A stretch of DNA of 27,419 nucleotides, taken from the NCBI GenBank assembly GCA_037447455.1, contig JBBIGQ010000022.1, forward strand, positions 1-27,419, in the 5' to 3' direction. Source of the stretch: BPGX01 sp037447455 (GTDB taxonomy: Bacteria > Bacteroidota > Bacteroidia > B-17B0 > Aurantibacillaceae). A program made the translations under genes and the position numbers. The notes beneath the pieces were generated by a model, which saw only the letters and a program-made list of their open reading frames with translations, was not told the origin of the DNA and did no database searches. This document shows positions 1 to 8,622 of this stretch, one piece after another (positions within the stretch are counted from its first letter, which is position 1; each line of letters opens with the position of its first letter).

Positions 1-218
1 TAAAAAAACTAGATTTTATCGAAGTAGTAAAAGAAAAGAAAACAAATTTATACAAACTCAAAAGGGCATCGGACATGACACAAACGACACTTTTTATTTA
101 GACAAAAAAGAAAACCAGCCGCCAACAATTTGGTCGAGGTTACATACAACTTCTTTTTAGTAAACAATGATGATTAAAAAAATGTAAAAAATAGAGTACT
201 ATGAGTAGTAACAAAACA
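1..218. other. Left-edge non-coding stretch beyond the GAPDH stop
   Basis: No gene can be supported here. Two plus-strand frames are open from the window edge: one ends at a TAG at 99-101 and the other at a TAG near 158-160. Both are short (about 32 and 52 residues), and neither shows a recognisable motif. Either could be the tail of a gene outside the window. Bases around 118-150 are richer in G and C than their surroundings. No strong terminator is visible for the leftward-reading GAPDH gene; only a 4-bp hairpin lies just past its stop. Confidence 0.3.
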
Positions 219-1682
219 CTAATAATACACAGGCCTTCTTACTTCGCATAAATGTTTCGCAAGACGAATAACCTGACGCGTGTAACCAAACTCATTATCA
301 TACCATACATAGACCACCACACCGCGTTTGTCTGGTGCTACTTGTGTGGCCTGACTATCAAATACAGCCGGACATGAATTCCCTATAATATCTGTTGAAA
401 CAAGTTCATTTGAAAACTCATATTTAATTTGTTCCACCAGATTCCCGGATAAAGCGTATTGTTTTACAGTATTATTAACTGTTTCCTTATCTACTGCACA
501 CCCCAACTGAACATTGATGATGGCTAATGAACCGTCGGGAGTAGGTACACGCACGGCATTAGCAGTAAATTTTCCGGCTAGGTGCGGGAGTACTTTCTTT
601 AGGGCGCTGTCTGCACCGGTTTCTGTAATCACCATGTTTAGAGGCGCCGAACGTCCACGTCTGTATTTTTTGTGAAAATTATCCAAAAGATTTTGGTCAT
701 TTGTGTAGGAGTGAATGGTTTCAATATGTCCTTTTTCAATCTTAAATTCTTTATCCAAGATGTATAAAATAGGCATAATAGCGTTGGTAGTACAAGAAGC
801 AGCGGAGAAAATTTGTTCCTTCTTTAAATCCAAACCTTCATGATTAATACCATATACCACATTCGGAATATCACCTTTACCGGGAGCAGTAAGCAACACT
901 TTTGAGATGCCCTTACTCTTTAAATGTAAAGATAATTTCTCCCTGTCTCTGTAAATCCCTGTATTATCTATTAACAAAGCATTTTGAATATCATATTGAG
1001 TATAATCTATTTGGTCTGGTTTATCGGCCGCAATAAAATACACCGTGTGTCCATTAATTATCAATGCGTTATTATTATGATCTTCAATCACTGTTCCCGG
1101 GAAAGGACCATGAATAGAATCGTTTCTTAGCAAATCGGCTCTTTTTGTGAGTTCTTCTTTTATATTACCTCTCACCACAATCGCTTTAAGACGAAGCTGT
1201 TCGCCCTTTCCGGCTAATGAAATTAAGTCCCTCGCGGCCAAACGACCGATTCTTCCAAAACCAAACAAAACCACATCTCTCGGCACGATGCTCTGTTTTT
1301 TTCCAATCAAATCAGACAGTTTTTTGTGAATAAAATCCTTATACGATGTATATTGCTCATTTTCCTGATGCCATTCATAAGCCAAACGACCAATATCTAT
1401 TCTTGATGGACAAATATCCGACTCGTAGATGACCTTTGCTAACTGAGCCGTATCTTCTACAGTGATAGGTTTTTTGACAAAATCTTTTGCATATAAGTGC
1501 AACTGCATAATTTCAGAAGAACTTTTATCTACCAGTTGATTCCTGAATAATACTAATTCAACGGACTTATCAAACCACAATTTCCCAACAAAATTAATTA
1601 AATCAATAGCGGCCTTTTCATGATTGACCCATTCCTTTAATTGCCTTTCATAATTGGGCTGAACCTTGCTTAATGTTTCCAT
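219..1682 (-). CDS. Long-form glyceraldehyde-3-phosphate dehydrogenase
   Basis: Predicted to interconvert glyceraldehyde 3-phosphate and 1,3-bisphosphoglycerate in the cytoplasm (glycolysis/gluconeogenesis). The protein has 487 residues. The GAPDH core starts near residue 136 with the Rossmann motif GFGRIG (141-146). The active-site loop SAASCTTN has the nucleophile Cys297, and the general-base His324 lies in TIHSYTNDQ. The substrate loop RRGRSAPLNM follows. About 135 residues precede the core, whereas classical GAPDHs have about 330 residues in total; this long form is known in Bacteroidota. After the second beta strand, where NAD-specific enzymes carry an Asp, the sequence reads VVRG (Arg171). 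That suggests NADP use and perhaps a gluconeogenic role (inference). It lies 30 nt downstream of ndk on the same strand and shows no clear promoter of its own, so co-transcription is likely. The family is certain; cofactor and direction are not. Confidence 0.95.
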   Translation of the reverse strand: METLSKVQPNYERQLKEWVNHEKAAIDLINFVGKLWFDKSVELVLFRNQLVDKSSSEIMQLHLYAKDFVKKPITVEDTAQLAKVIYESDICPSRIDIGRLAYEWHQENEQYTSYKDFIHKKLSDLIGKKQSIVPRDVVLFGFGRIGRLAARDLISLAGKGEQLRLKAIVVRGNIKEELTKRADLLRNDSIHGPFPGTVIEDHNNNALIINGHTVYFIAADKPDQIDYTQYDIQNALLIDNTGIYRDREKLSLHLKSKGISKVLLTAPGKGDIPNVVYGINHEGLDLKKEQIFSAASCTTNAIMPILYILDKEFKIEKGHIETIHSYTNDQNLLDNFHKKYRRGRSAPLNMVITETGADSALKKVLPHLAGKFTANAVRVPTPDGSLAIINVQLGCAVDKETVNNTVKQYALSGNLVEQIKYEFSNELVSTDIIGNSCPAVFDSQATQVAPDKRGVVVYVWYDNEFGYTRQVIRLAKHLCEVRRPVYY

Positions 1683-1712
1683 AATAAATAGTTTAAATGA
1701 TGTGTAGTTTAA

Positions 1713-2123
1713 TCAAAATCTTTCTAATTGAGAAAAGAAAAAGTTGGCCTCAATTCTTGCATTTTCATCGCTATCCGAACCGTGAATAGCGTTTTCGGCA
1801 ATGGATTTAGCAAATTCTTTCCGAATAGTGCCCGGTTCGGCTTTGGCAGGATCTGTGGCACCAATGAGTTTTCTGAAATCTTCAACGGCATTTTCCTTTT
1901 CTAAAATAGCCGCTACAATGGGACCGCTACTCATATATTCGATCAACTCATTGTAAAAAGGTCTTTCTTTATGTACAATATAAAATTGAGCGGCTTGCTC
2001 TTTAGTTATCTTTAAATACTTCATAGCCACAATTCTAAACCCCGCCTGATTAATTCTTGCTAAAATAGGACCGATGTAATTGTTGCGAACCGCATCGGGT
2101 TTAATCATAGTAAAAGTGTGCAT
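1713..2123 (-). CDS. ndk: Nucleoside diphosphate kinase
   Basis: Transfers the gamma-phosphate of ATP to (d)NDPs through a phosphohistidine, balancing (d)NTP pools in the cytoplasm. With the start chosen here it has 136 residues, normal for bacterial Ndk. It opens with TFTMIKPDAV and carries the catalytic His114 in NAIHGSDS, followed by the usual acidic run and FFF near the C-terminus. An upstream in-frame start would add 21 residues, but that segment spans the -7 promoter element (TATCTTTG, 2137-2144), so ATG 2123 is preferred. The ATG is 13 nt from that element, giving a very short leader. The long GAPDH follows 30 nt downstream and is probably in the same transcript. Confidence 0.96.
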   Translation of the reverse strand: MHTFTMIKPDAVRNNYIGPILARINQAGFRIVAMKYLKITKEQAAQFYIVHKERPFYNELIEYMSSGPIVAAILEKENAVEDFRKLIGATDPAKAEPGTIRKEFAKSIAENAIHGSDSDENARIEANFFFSQLERF

Positions 2124-2136
2124 AATTTTTTGGGGG

Positions 2137-2144
2137 CAAAGATA
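2137..2144 (-). promoter_or_regulatory. -7 promoter element of ndk
   Basis: On the minus strand the sequence reads TATCTTTG followed by C, an exact match to the Bacteroidota -7 consensus TAnnTTTG. It ends 13 nt before the ndk ATG. No TTG is seen at the -33 spacing. Confidence 0.7.
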
Positions 2145-2271
2145 AAAAGATTTACCCATTCTACTTAAAATTATATTTATATCCACGCTCTTTTCTATTC
2201 TTAAATATGCATGCCATAACTTTCAGAACCAATCAAGATGTTTAATTCAAAAAACATTTTATTATTATTTC

Positions 2272-2279
2272 TATTTTTG
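2272..2279 (+). promoter_or_regulatory. -7 promoter element of the deoxyhypusine-synthase-like gene
   Basis: TATTTTTG followed by C matches TAnnTTTG and ends 19 nt before the ATG at 2299. It is divergent from the ndk promoter, with about 130 nt between the two elements. No -33 TTG is evident. Confidence 0.65.
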
Positions 2280-2298
2280 CGGCTTTAAAACAAAAAAC

Positions 2299-3273
2299 AT
2301 GAACCGAGGTCCTATTTCACAATTTATTGAACATCATTATAGGCACTTTAATGCAGCGGCTCTTAAAGATGCTGCAAAGGGCTATGAAACACACTTAAAA
2401 GAAGGCGGAAAAATGCTGATTGCCTTGGCAGGTGCTATGAGTACCGCAGAATTAGGCGTTTCTTTGGCAGAAATGATTCGTCAGGATAAAGTACACATTA
2501 TTTCCTGTACAGGTGCCAATTTAGAAGAAGATTTGATGAATCTGGTAGCGCACCATCATTATAAAAGGTTACCCAATTATCGCGACCTCACCCCGCAACA
2601 GGAATGGGAACTGTTGGAGCAAGGATTGAACAGAGTAACCGACACCTGTATTCCGGAAGAAGAGGCCTTTCGTCGTCTTCAGAAACATATTTTTGAATTA
2701 TGGAAAAAAGCCGAAAACGCTCATCAAAGATACTTTCCGCATGAATATATGTATCAGCTTATTAAAAGCGGCGTGTTAGAACAATATTATGAAATCGACC
2801 CGAAAGACAGCTGGATGGTGGCTGCTGCCGAGAAAAACCTGCCAATAGTTGTTGGAGGATGGGAAGATTCTACACTTGGAAACATCTTCGCTTCTTACGT
2901 TATCAAAGGAGACCTCAAAGCGTCTACAATGAGGATCGGAATTGAATACATGGTGGAGCTGACCGATTGGTATAGAAATAATTCCGCAGGAAAAGGAGTA
3001 GGATTTTTTCAGATTGGCGGAGGCATAGCCGGCGATTTTCCGATATGTGTAGTACCCATGATGTATCAGGATCTGGGGTGGCATGATGTGCCTTTTTGGA
3101 GTTATTTTTGTCAGATTTCTGATAGTACAACCTCGTATGGTTCTTACAGTGGTGCTATACCAAATGAAAAAATTACCTGGGGGAAATTGGGAATTGATAC
3201 ACCTAAATATGTTATTGAATCGGATGCTACCATCGTCGCACCATTGATATTTGCATGGGTTTTAGGTTGGTAA
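2299..3273 (+). CDS. Deoxyhypusine synthase family protein
   Basis: A 324-residue homologue of deoxyhypusine synthase, the NAD-dependent enzyme that moves the aminobutyl group of spermidine onto a lysine of eIF5A. Near the N-terminus is a nucleotide-site segment, LIALAGAMSTAELG (about 40-53). Near the C-terminus, SGAIPNEKITWGKLG aligns with the active-site region of the eukaryotic enzyme and keeps the catalytic lysine (Lys296, in TWGK), so the protein is probably active. Bacteria have no eIF5A. Some bacterial relatives of this fold act on free polyamines, for example in homospermidine-type synthesis, so a polyamine substrate is the best guess, but the sequence alone does not prove one. The gene stands alone with its own promoter and has no polyamine gene beside it. 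The lysine match makes the family call firm. Confidence 0.88.
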   Translation: MNRGPISQFIEHHYRHFNAAALKDAAKGYETHLKEGGKMLIALAGAMSTAELGVSLAEMIRQDKVHIISCTGANLEEDLMNLVAHHHYKRLPNYRDLTPQQEWELLEQGLNRVTDTCIPEEEAFRRLQKHIFELWKKAENAHQRYFPHEYMYQLIKSGVLEQYYEIDPKDSWMVAAAEKNLPIVVGGWEDSTLGNIFASYVIKGDLKASTMRIGIEYMVELTDWYRNNSAGKGVGFFQIGGGIAGDFPICVVPMMYQDLGWHDVPFWSYFCQISDSTTSYGSYSGAIPNEKITWGKLGIDTPKYVIESDATIVAPLIFAWVLGW

Positions 3274-3428
3274 AAAATGAAAAACGCCGATTGAGATAGG
3301 CAGGATAATTAAATAATTAATTAAAGAAGAGGTGTTAATTTGCTAATCCTTTTATTTTACAATGTTCAAAATTTATTTGAGTGGTTAATTTATTATTTTA
3401 ATATTCAAAGAATGATGGCTGTTTTACA

Positions 3429-3436
3429 TAACTTTG
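3429..3436 (+). promoter_or_regulatory. -7 promoter element of the M43 metalloprotease
   Basis: TAACTTTG followed by C matches TAnnTTTG. It ends 13 nt before ATG 3450 and 25 nt before the preferred ATG 3462. No well-placed -33 TTG. Confidence 0.65.
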
Positions 3437-3461
3437 CAGCCAGATTATAATGTATTTTTCT

Positions 3462-5595
3462 ATGAAACATTTAAGAAAAATTGCTGCCGTAATAGCTTTA
3501 ATAACTGCTTTTTATTCTGCAAATGCTCAAAATCCTGCATTCCCTAATAGAGGTTGCGGCACTCAAGCACCTTCTCAACAATGGGAAAGCCACTTTCAAC
3601 AATTAATACAGCAGTACATTCAACAGCATCCGGAACTTATTCAGGAAATAAATCAAAAAACAATTAACCATTCTAATCAAATTCAAGCCAATTATACAAT
3701 ACCTGTAATTATTCATCTCATTCATGGTGGTCAAGCTGTGGGCACATATCCTAATTTAGCCAACGGACAGTTGGTTTCCCAGATTCAGGTATTAAATGAA
3801 GATTTTGCCGGCATTGGATACAATACTTCTACTTATCCATCTAATGCATTTGTGAATTACGCTGCTCCTTTACCTGCTGCTAACAAAGATGGAAATGGTC
3901 GGGTAAAAATTGCTAATACCGGTATCCAGTTTTGTTTGGCTACAAAAGATACTTTAGGTAATATTTTACCAGAACCTGGTATTCACAGGGTTAATTACAA
4001 TACGTTACCTGCGCTTACCGGCACATTCACTTCTAAAAATCCTGCCGCATCTGTTTACAATACACCGTCAAAATTTCAGGGATTTATAAATGGGTACATC
4101 AAGAAAAATACGGTATGGAATGTTAGTAAATATCTGAATATATGGGTGACAGATGAATATTCTACCGTGGGTCTATTGGGATATGCTACCTTTCCGCCAT
4201 TAAGTGGGTTAACAGGTATTCCAGGCAGTACCGGCACTGCAACAACCGATGGATTCTGGTGCTGGGCAAAAGCGTTTGGTTCTAAAAATATTTATCCATC
4301 AGGAACGTATGATGCCACGTATTATCTAGGAAGAACCTGTACACATGAAATAGGCCATTGGCTTGGTTTAAGACATATCTGGGGGGATGGCACCTGTGCT
4401 ACGGACTATTGCACAGACACACCACCAGCCCAAACCGCCAATTATGGCTGCCCAACCTATCCTTACCATGCAGGTAACCTGTAGCGGCAATTCGCCAAAT
4501 GGTGAAATGTTTATGAACTTTATGGATTATACCGATGACCCTTGTATGTATATGTTTACTGTAGATCAAACGACACGTATTCAAACAGCCATGGCTAATT
4601 CACCGTATAGAAAATTCTTAGGAACGCACGGTTTATGCTCCACTCCGACATTGACAGTTGCCTTCGCATCGCCCTCTATAGCATGTGCAGGAGTAGCTGT
4701 TACAATGACCAACAATACAACTGGCTCTCCTACTCCACTTTATACATGGGTAGTTACTCCCACAACAGGCGTAACTTTTAACCCCAATCAAAATGCTACT
4801 AATCCATCTATTACATTTAATAACGGTGGTACTTACACGATTACACTGACTGCAAGTAATGGAACTGTGGGCACGGCTACTCAAACTATTAGTATAACAC
4901 AACTGTTTATTACCTCCACTCAAACTAATGTATCTTGTTATGGTGGAAACAATGGTTCTGCCACCGCCAATGTAACAGGCGGTACACCCGCTTATTCCTA
5001 CACCTGGGCACCAATAGGTGGTAATGCTTCTACCGCAACAGGTTTAACAGCAGGTGTTTATACTGTTAATGTGAAAGATGCCAACAATTGCACCAGTTCT
5101 AAAACTGTCAATATTGCTCAGCCCGCTCCAATAAATACCTCTATAAGCGTGTCTGGCGGAACATTGACTGCTGTACAATCAGGAGGAGTTTATCAATGGG
5201 TGGATTGCAATAACAATTATTCTCCCATTTCTGGTGCTACCAGCCAATCTTATGTTGTGCCAGGAAATAGGTCGTATGCTGTAATAATTAGCATGAGTTC
5301 TTGTTCTGACACAAGCGCTTGTCAGGTGATTACTTCCATAAATGCTTTTGTAATGCAATCCAATAGTATTAATATTTTCCCTAATCCAAGCAATGGCAAG
5401 TTTGTTATTAAAGGGTTATCGTTCAATACTCAAATTAAAATATACGATGCTGTTGGGAAGTTAGTGTTTGAAACATATACTAATAAAGATTCCGAAGAAT
5501 TAAATTTAGCACATGTTGAAGAAGGGGTATATTTTATTCAAGTGTTTAGTGCTACTGATGTTTTACAGAGAAAAATTCTTATTAAGAAAAATTGA
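3462..5595 (+). pseudogene. Secreted M43 (pappalysin-type) metalloprotease with PKD, SprB repeat and T9SS tail; frameshifted
   Basis: Two overlapping frames encode one protein. The first runs to a TAG at 4482-4484. It holds a signal peptide (MKHLRK, a hydrophobic stretch, then ANAQ) and the zinc site HEIGHWLGLRH (residues 295-305). The second frame continues directly with CSGNSPNGEMFMNFMDY, the metzincin Met-turn, and then FTVDQTTRIQTAM. Removing one C from the CC at 4478-4479 joins them into about 710 residues. The rest comprises a PKD-like domain (about 393-480), a SprB-type repeat (about 483-550, with VSCYGGNNGSATANVTGG and GLTAGVYTVNV), an Ig-like linker, and a type A T9SS sorting domain (from NIFPNPSNGKF to the end). 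Expected fate: Sec export, then type IX secretion to the surface or medium, where it would cleave proteins. ATG 3462 is preferred over ATG 3450 because it gives a cleaner signal peptide. As written, the product stops inside the catalytic domain and lacks the sorting tail. Everything downstream remains open and intact, so a recent mutation or a sequence error are both possible. Confidence 0.88.
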
Positions 5596-5760
5596 TTTCA
5601 AATTTAAGATGTTAACCTGAATTTGTAACTAATTTAAACAAAAACTTTTACTTACTTTTTATGATTAATTAATTTGATAGTGTTAATGGAAATTAAAGAG
5701 AAATCTGTTAACTAATTTTCTTAAAATTACTCGTTTGTGTAAAGTTTGAAAAATTTCATT

Positions 5761-5768
5761 TAAATTTG
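5761..5768 (+). promoter_or_regulatory. -7 promoter element of tRNA-Leu
   Basis: TAAATTTG followed by C matches TAnnTTTG exactly and ends 16 nt before the mature tRNA 5' end. A TTTG at 5734-5737 is a possible -33 element, although the 23-nt spacing is slightly long. Confidence 0.65.
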
Positions 5769-5784
5769 CGGCTTGTTTTTTAAT

Positions 5785-5866
5785 GCCCGGATGGTGGAAT
5801 TGGTAGACACGTACGTTTGAGGGGCGTATGCCGAAAGGCGTGGGGGTTCAAGTCCCCCTCCGGGTA
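5785..5866 (+). tRNA. tRNA-Leu(GAG)
   Basis: An 82-nt class II tRNA read by hand. Acceptor arms are GCCCGGA and TCCGGGT, with one G-U pair at the end. The D-arm contains TGGTGGAATTGGTAGAC. The anticodon stem is TACGT/GCGTA with loop TTGAGGG, so the anticodon is GAG (5819-5821), reading CUC/CUU. The long variable arm is GCC-GAAA-GGC, and the T-arm is GGGGG-TTCAAGT-CCCCC. The discriminator base is A, as expected for leucine. CCA is not encoded. It stands alone between the protease and the dehydrogenase. Confidence 0.97.
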
Positions 5867-5908
5867 CTGTTTCAAAAGTAGGTTCATGGGCGTTGGTTTA
5901 TTCTAACG

Positions 5909-5940
5909 TTTGTTGTATAAAAATAAATCCTTTACTTTTG
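5909..5940 (+). promoter_or_regulatory. Full -33/-7 promoter of the hydroxybutyryl-CoA dehydrogenase gene
   Basis: TTTG (5909-5912), 20 nt, then TACTTTTG (5933-5940) followed by C. This fits the Bacteroidota consensus in both elements and in spacing. It ends 22 nt before the ATG and probably drives the dehydrogenase and the LD-carboxypeptidase together. Confidence 0.75.
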
Positions 5941-5962
5941 CCCACAATTAAAACCCTCAATT

Positions 5963-6880
5963 ATGAAAATACAAAAAGTTGCTGTTATTGGTAGCGGAAC
6001 AATGGGTAATGGCATTGCTCATGTCTTTGCACAATATGGATATGATGTTCACCTGATTGACATTAACGAACAGGCCTTGCAAAAAGCATTGCAAACGATT
6101 TCCAAAAATATGGCTCGTCAGGTTGCCAAGAATATTCTTACCGAAGAAGAAAAACAACAAGCCCTCAAACGTATCAAAACTTTTACAAGTATTGATAATG
6201 CTGTAACAGACCGGAATTTGATAGTAGAAGCCGCTACCGAAAACCCTTCTATTAAATTAGATATCTTTAAAAAAATAGACACACTTGCCCCAGAACATTG
6301 TATTCTGGCTTCAAACACGTCTTCTATTTCTATTACCAAAATAGCAGCCGTGACCAAAAGACCTGAAAAAGTAATCGGTATGCACTTTATGAATCCTGTT
6401 CCCGTAATGAAGTTGGTGGAAATTATTAATGGATTTAAAACTTCTTCTACTACCAATCAAATTATTACTGAAACGGCTAAGTCGCTTCAGAAGGTGCCTG
6501 TTACGGTAAATGATTTTCCGGGTTTTGTTTCCAACAAAGTTTTAATGCCTCTAATAAACGAAGCTATTTATACGTTATATGAAGGAATTGCAGGGGTGGA
6601 AGAAATTGATACCATTATGAAATTAGGTATGGCTCATCCGATGGGACCATTGCAATTAGCTGATTTTATTGGCTTGGACGTGTGCTTGTACATTATGCGG
6701 GTGTTGTATGAAGGTTATGGTAATCCCAAGTATGCACCTTGTCCATTGTTGGTAAAAATGGTAGATTCTGGTAATTTAGGAGTAAAATCCGGAATGGGTT
6801 TCTACGATTATTCAAATAAAGACAGCAAAGAATTAGTAGTAGCACCACAGTTTAGAAAACAAAATCCTGTAGTAGTTTAA
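5963..6880 (+). CDS. 3-hydroxybutyryl-CoA dehydrogenase
   Basis: Oxidises 3-hydroxyacyl-CoA to 3-oxoacyl-CoA with NAD(P), or the reverse, in short-chain fatty acid or butanoate metabolism; cytoplasmic. It has 305 residues, slightly longer than the usual ~280. The N-terminal Rossmann motif is VIGSGTMGNG (8-17), with Asp33 at the end of the second strand suggesting NAD. Later come VEAATE with Glu89, SNTSS (118-122), and the catalytic HFMNPVPVMKLVEI with His141 and Asn144. The C-terminal helical dimerisation domain includes DFPGFVSNKVLMPLINEA and HPMGPLQLADFIGLD. It has its own full promoter, and the next gene begins 12 nt after its stop. Other 3-hydroxyacyl-CoA dehydrogenases share these motifs, so chain-length specificity is inferred from its short single-domain form. 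Confidence 0.94.
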   Translation: MKIQKVAVIGSGTMGNGIAHVFAQYGYDVHLIDINEQALQKALQTISKNMARQVAKNILTEEEKQQALKRIKTFTSIDNAVTDRNLIVEAATENPSIKLDIFKKIDTLAPEHCILASNTSSISITKIAAVTKRPEKVIGMHFMNPVPVMKLVEIINGFKTSSTTNQIITETAKSLQKVPVTVNDFPGFVSNKVLMPLINEAIYTLYEGIAGVEEIDTIMKLGMAHPMGPLQLADFIGLDVCLYIMRVLYEGYGNPKYAPCPLLVKMVDSGNLGVKSGMGFYDYSNKDSKELVVAPQFRKQNPVVV

Positions 6881-6892
6881 CTCCATAACACG

Positions 6893-7792
6893 GTGACTTT
6901 AAAACCACCTTATCTTAAAAAGGGAGATACAATTGCCATTGCTGCAACAGCGAGAAAAGTATCTCCGAGTGATTTGTCTTTTGCCATTCGTCTCATTCAG
7001 GAAAAAGGTTTCAAGATTGTATTAGCGAAAAATATTTATTCTGAGTGTCATCAATTCGCAGGGGATGATATTTTGAGAACTCAGGCATTTCAGGAACTTA
7101 TTGACAGAAAAGACATACAAGCTATTTTTATTGCACGCGGTGGATATGGTACAGTACGAATCATTGACCAGATTGATTTTACACCATTAAAAAAATTTCC
7201 CAAATGGATTTGTGGGTTTAGTGATATTACAGCATTACATGCTCATTTATTTCAAATGGGTATACAAAGTGTGCATTCTACAATGCCTGTATTGTTCAAT
7301 CAATCCGATGCGGCAACGAATAGTTTGTTTGACATTTTAGAAGGCAAGAAAATCCATTATCCTATAGTACCGCATCCAATGAATAGAACTGGTGAGTGTC
7401 AAGGTATTTTAGTAGGTGGAAATTTGTCTGTACTTTATTCTTTAAGTGGTAGCCCTTCTCAATTAGATTTGAAAAATAAAATTTTATTTCTTGAAGATGT
7501 GGATGAGTATTTGTATCACATTGACCGAATGATGGTGCAATTAAAACGGTCGGGCATGCTCAGTAAATTAAAAGGTTTGGTAGTAGGTGGATTTACAGAT
7601 TTAAAGGATAACACAGTGCTTTTTGGTAAAACAGCCGAAGAAATTATTTTTGATGCTGTAAAAGAATACGATTATCCGGTTTGTTTTCACTTTCCTGCAG
7701 GACATATAAAAGATAATCTGGCATTTGTGCATGGATGCCAAATAAGTTTAAGTGTTGGGGAAAATTTGATTAAAGCTGAAATTTTAGAGTAG
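6893..7792 (+). CDS. LD-carboxypeptidase (peptidase family S66)
   Basis: Removes the terminal D-alanine from muropeptide tetrapeptides during peptidoglycan recycling. It has 299 residues. It keeps the S66 triad: Ser110 in CGFSDITALH, Glu201 in LFLEDVDEYLYHIDRM, and His271 in FPAGHIKDN. The glycine-rich ARGGYGTVR precedes the nucleophile, as in LdcA. No signal peptide is seen, which fits a cytoplasmic recycling enzyme. The start is GTG at 6893, because no in-frame ATG lies between the preceding stop and the first conserved residues (PPYLKKGDTIAI). It lies 12 nt after the dehydrogenase gene, so the two are probably co-transcribed, although their functions look unrelated. Confidence 0.93.
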   Translation: MTLKPPYLKKGDTIAIAATARKVSPSDLSFAIRLIQEKGFKIVLAKNIYSECHQFAGDDILRTQAFQELIDRKDIQAIFIARGGYGTVRIIDQIDFTPLKKFPKWICGFSDITALHAHLFQMGIQSVHSTMPVLFNQSDAATNSLFDILEGKKIHYPIVPHPMNRTGECQGILVGGNLSVLYSLSGSPSQLDLKNKILFLEDVDEYLYHIDRMMVQLKRSGMLSKLKGLVVGGFTDLKDNTVLFGKTAEEIIFDAVKEYDYPVCFHFPAGHIKDNLAFVHGCQISLSVGENLIKAEILE

Positions 7793-7852
7793 AGAATCAA
7801 AAACACATGCCTGATTTAAATAACTGGCTTGCAGAAATAATATAGTAAAGAA

Positions 7853-8569
7853 TTACCCCTTCACAAACAATTTAAATCCCTTGCCGTGAATGTTGACGAT
7901 GCTAATGTTAGGATCTTTGCTCAAATACTTTCTTAACTTAGCAATGTATACATCCATACTGCGGCTGTTGTAATAACTATCCTCTCCCCATACGGATTTC
8001 AAAGCAAAGGCCCTGTCTAACAAATCATTTTTATGTATGGCAAATAATCTTAACAATTCTGATTCCTTAGTAGTTAAATTGATTTTTTCTTTGGAAGGAT
8101 TGTGCATGAGCAATTTTTCATCGTAGTGAAAAGTGTATTCTCCAATCTCAAACACTTTTTGGTCAGATTCAATGGATTTGAATACATTCGTTCTTTTTAA
8201 GATCGCGTGGATACGTGCAATCAGTTCGTCCATTGAAAATGGCTTGGTAATATAATCATCTCCACCGGCGTTAAATCCTTCCAGGGTGTCTTCTTTTTGA
8301 CTTTTAGCCGTTAAAAAGATAATAGGAACATCGGAATTTATCTCTCTAATTTTTTTGGCCACCGAAAAACCATCTAATTTTGGCATCATGACATCTAGAA
8401 TTAACAAATCAAAGTTTTTTTTGCAAAATGTATCAAAAGCATCCTGTCCATTGGGTTTCACTGTAACTTCAAATCCTTTTTGAACAAGATATTGTTCTAA
8501 AACAAAAGATAAACTTTCATCGTCTTCGGCTAATAATATCCTGATTTTAGGGCTTTTATTGTCTGACAT
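7853..8569 (-). CDS. OmpR-family response regulator
   Basis: DNA-binding output of a two-component system. It has 238 residues. The receiver domain (about 8-125) has the acidic pair Asp16/Asp17 in LLAEDDES, the phospho-acceptor Asp59 in LLILDVMMPKLDG, and the conserved lysine in FLTAKS. The C-terminal winged helix (about 145-238) contains NLTTKESELLRLF and the recognition-helix region SRSMDVYIAKLRKYL. The frame is open to a TTG at 8629 that would overlap the kinase gene, but ATG 8569, just before the conserved receiver start, is far more likely. It lies 53 nt downstream of the sensor kinase on the same strand and must be its partner. Target genes cannot be read from the sequence. Confidence 0.95.
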   Translation of the reverse strand: MSDNKSPKIRILLAEDDESLSFVLEQYLVQKGFEVTVKPNGQDAFDTFCKKNFDLLILDVMMPKLDGFSVAKKIREINSDVPIIFLTAKSQKEDTLEGFNAGGDDYITKPFSMDELIARIHAILKRTNVFKSIESDQKVFEIGEYTFHYDEKLLMHNPSKEKINLTTKESELLRLFAIHKNDLLDRAFALKSVWGEDSYYNSRSMDVYIAKLRKYLSKDPNISIVNIHGKGFKLFVKG

Positions 8570-8622
8570 AGTTTTTATTTTGTGATAAAAATAAGAAAAA
8601 AATAAGGCATTAAAATAATTTT

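Noticed and set aside
1..160. Two short plus-strand frames open from the left edge, possibly the end of a gene
   Set aside because: They compete with each other, are only about 32 and 52 residues long, and show no motif. The sequence outside the window would be needed.
4473..4490. Programmed +1 frameshifting in the metalloprotease
   Set aside because: No slippery run or known recoding context is seen at AACCTGTAG, so mutation or sequence error is more likely.
4387..4500. An independent start at ATG 4387 for the downstream half of the metalloprotease
   Set aside because: The first ~30 residues from this ATG are an out-of-frame reading of the zinc-protease region. Homology resumes exactly at the frameshift.
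5596..5680. CAAATT/AATTTG inverted repeat after the metalloprotease as a terminator
   Set aside because: The stem is only six AT-rich pairs with a long loop and no T-run after it.
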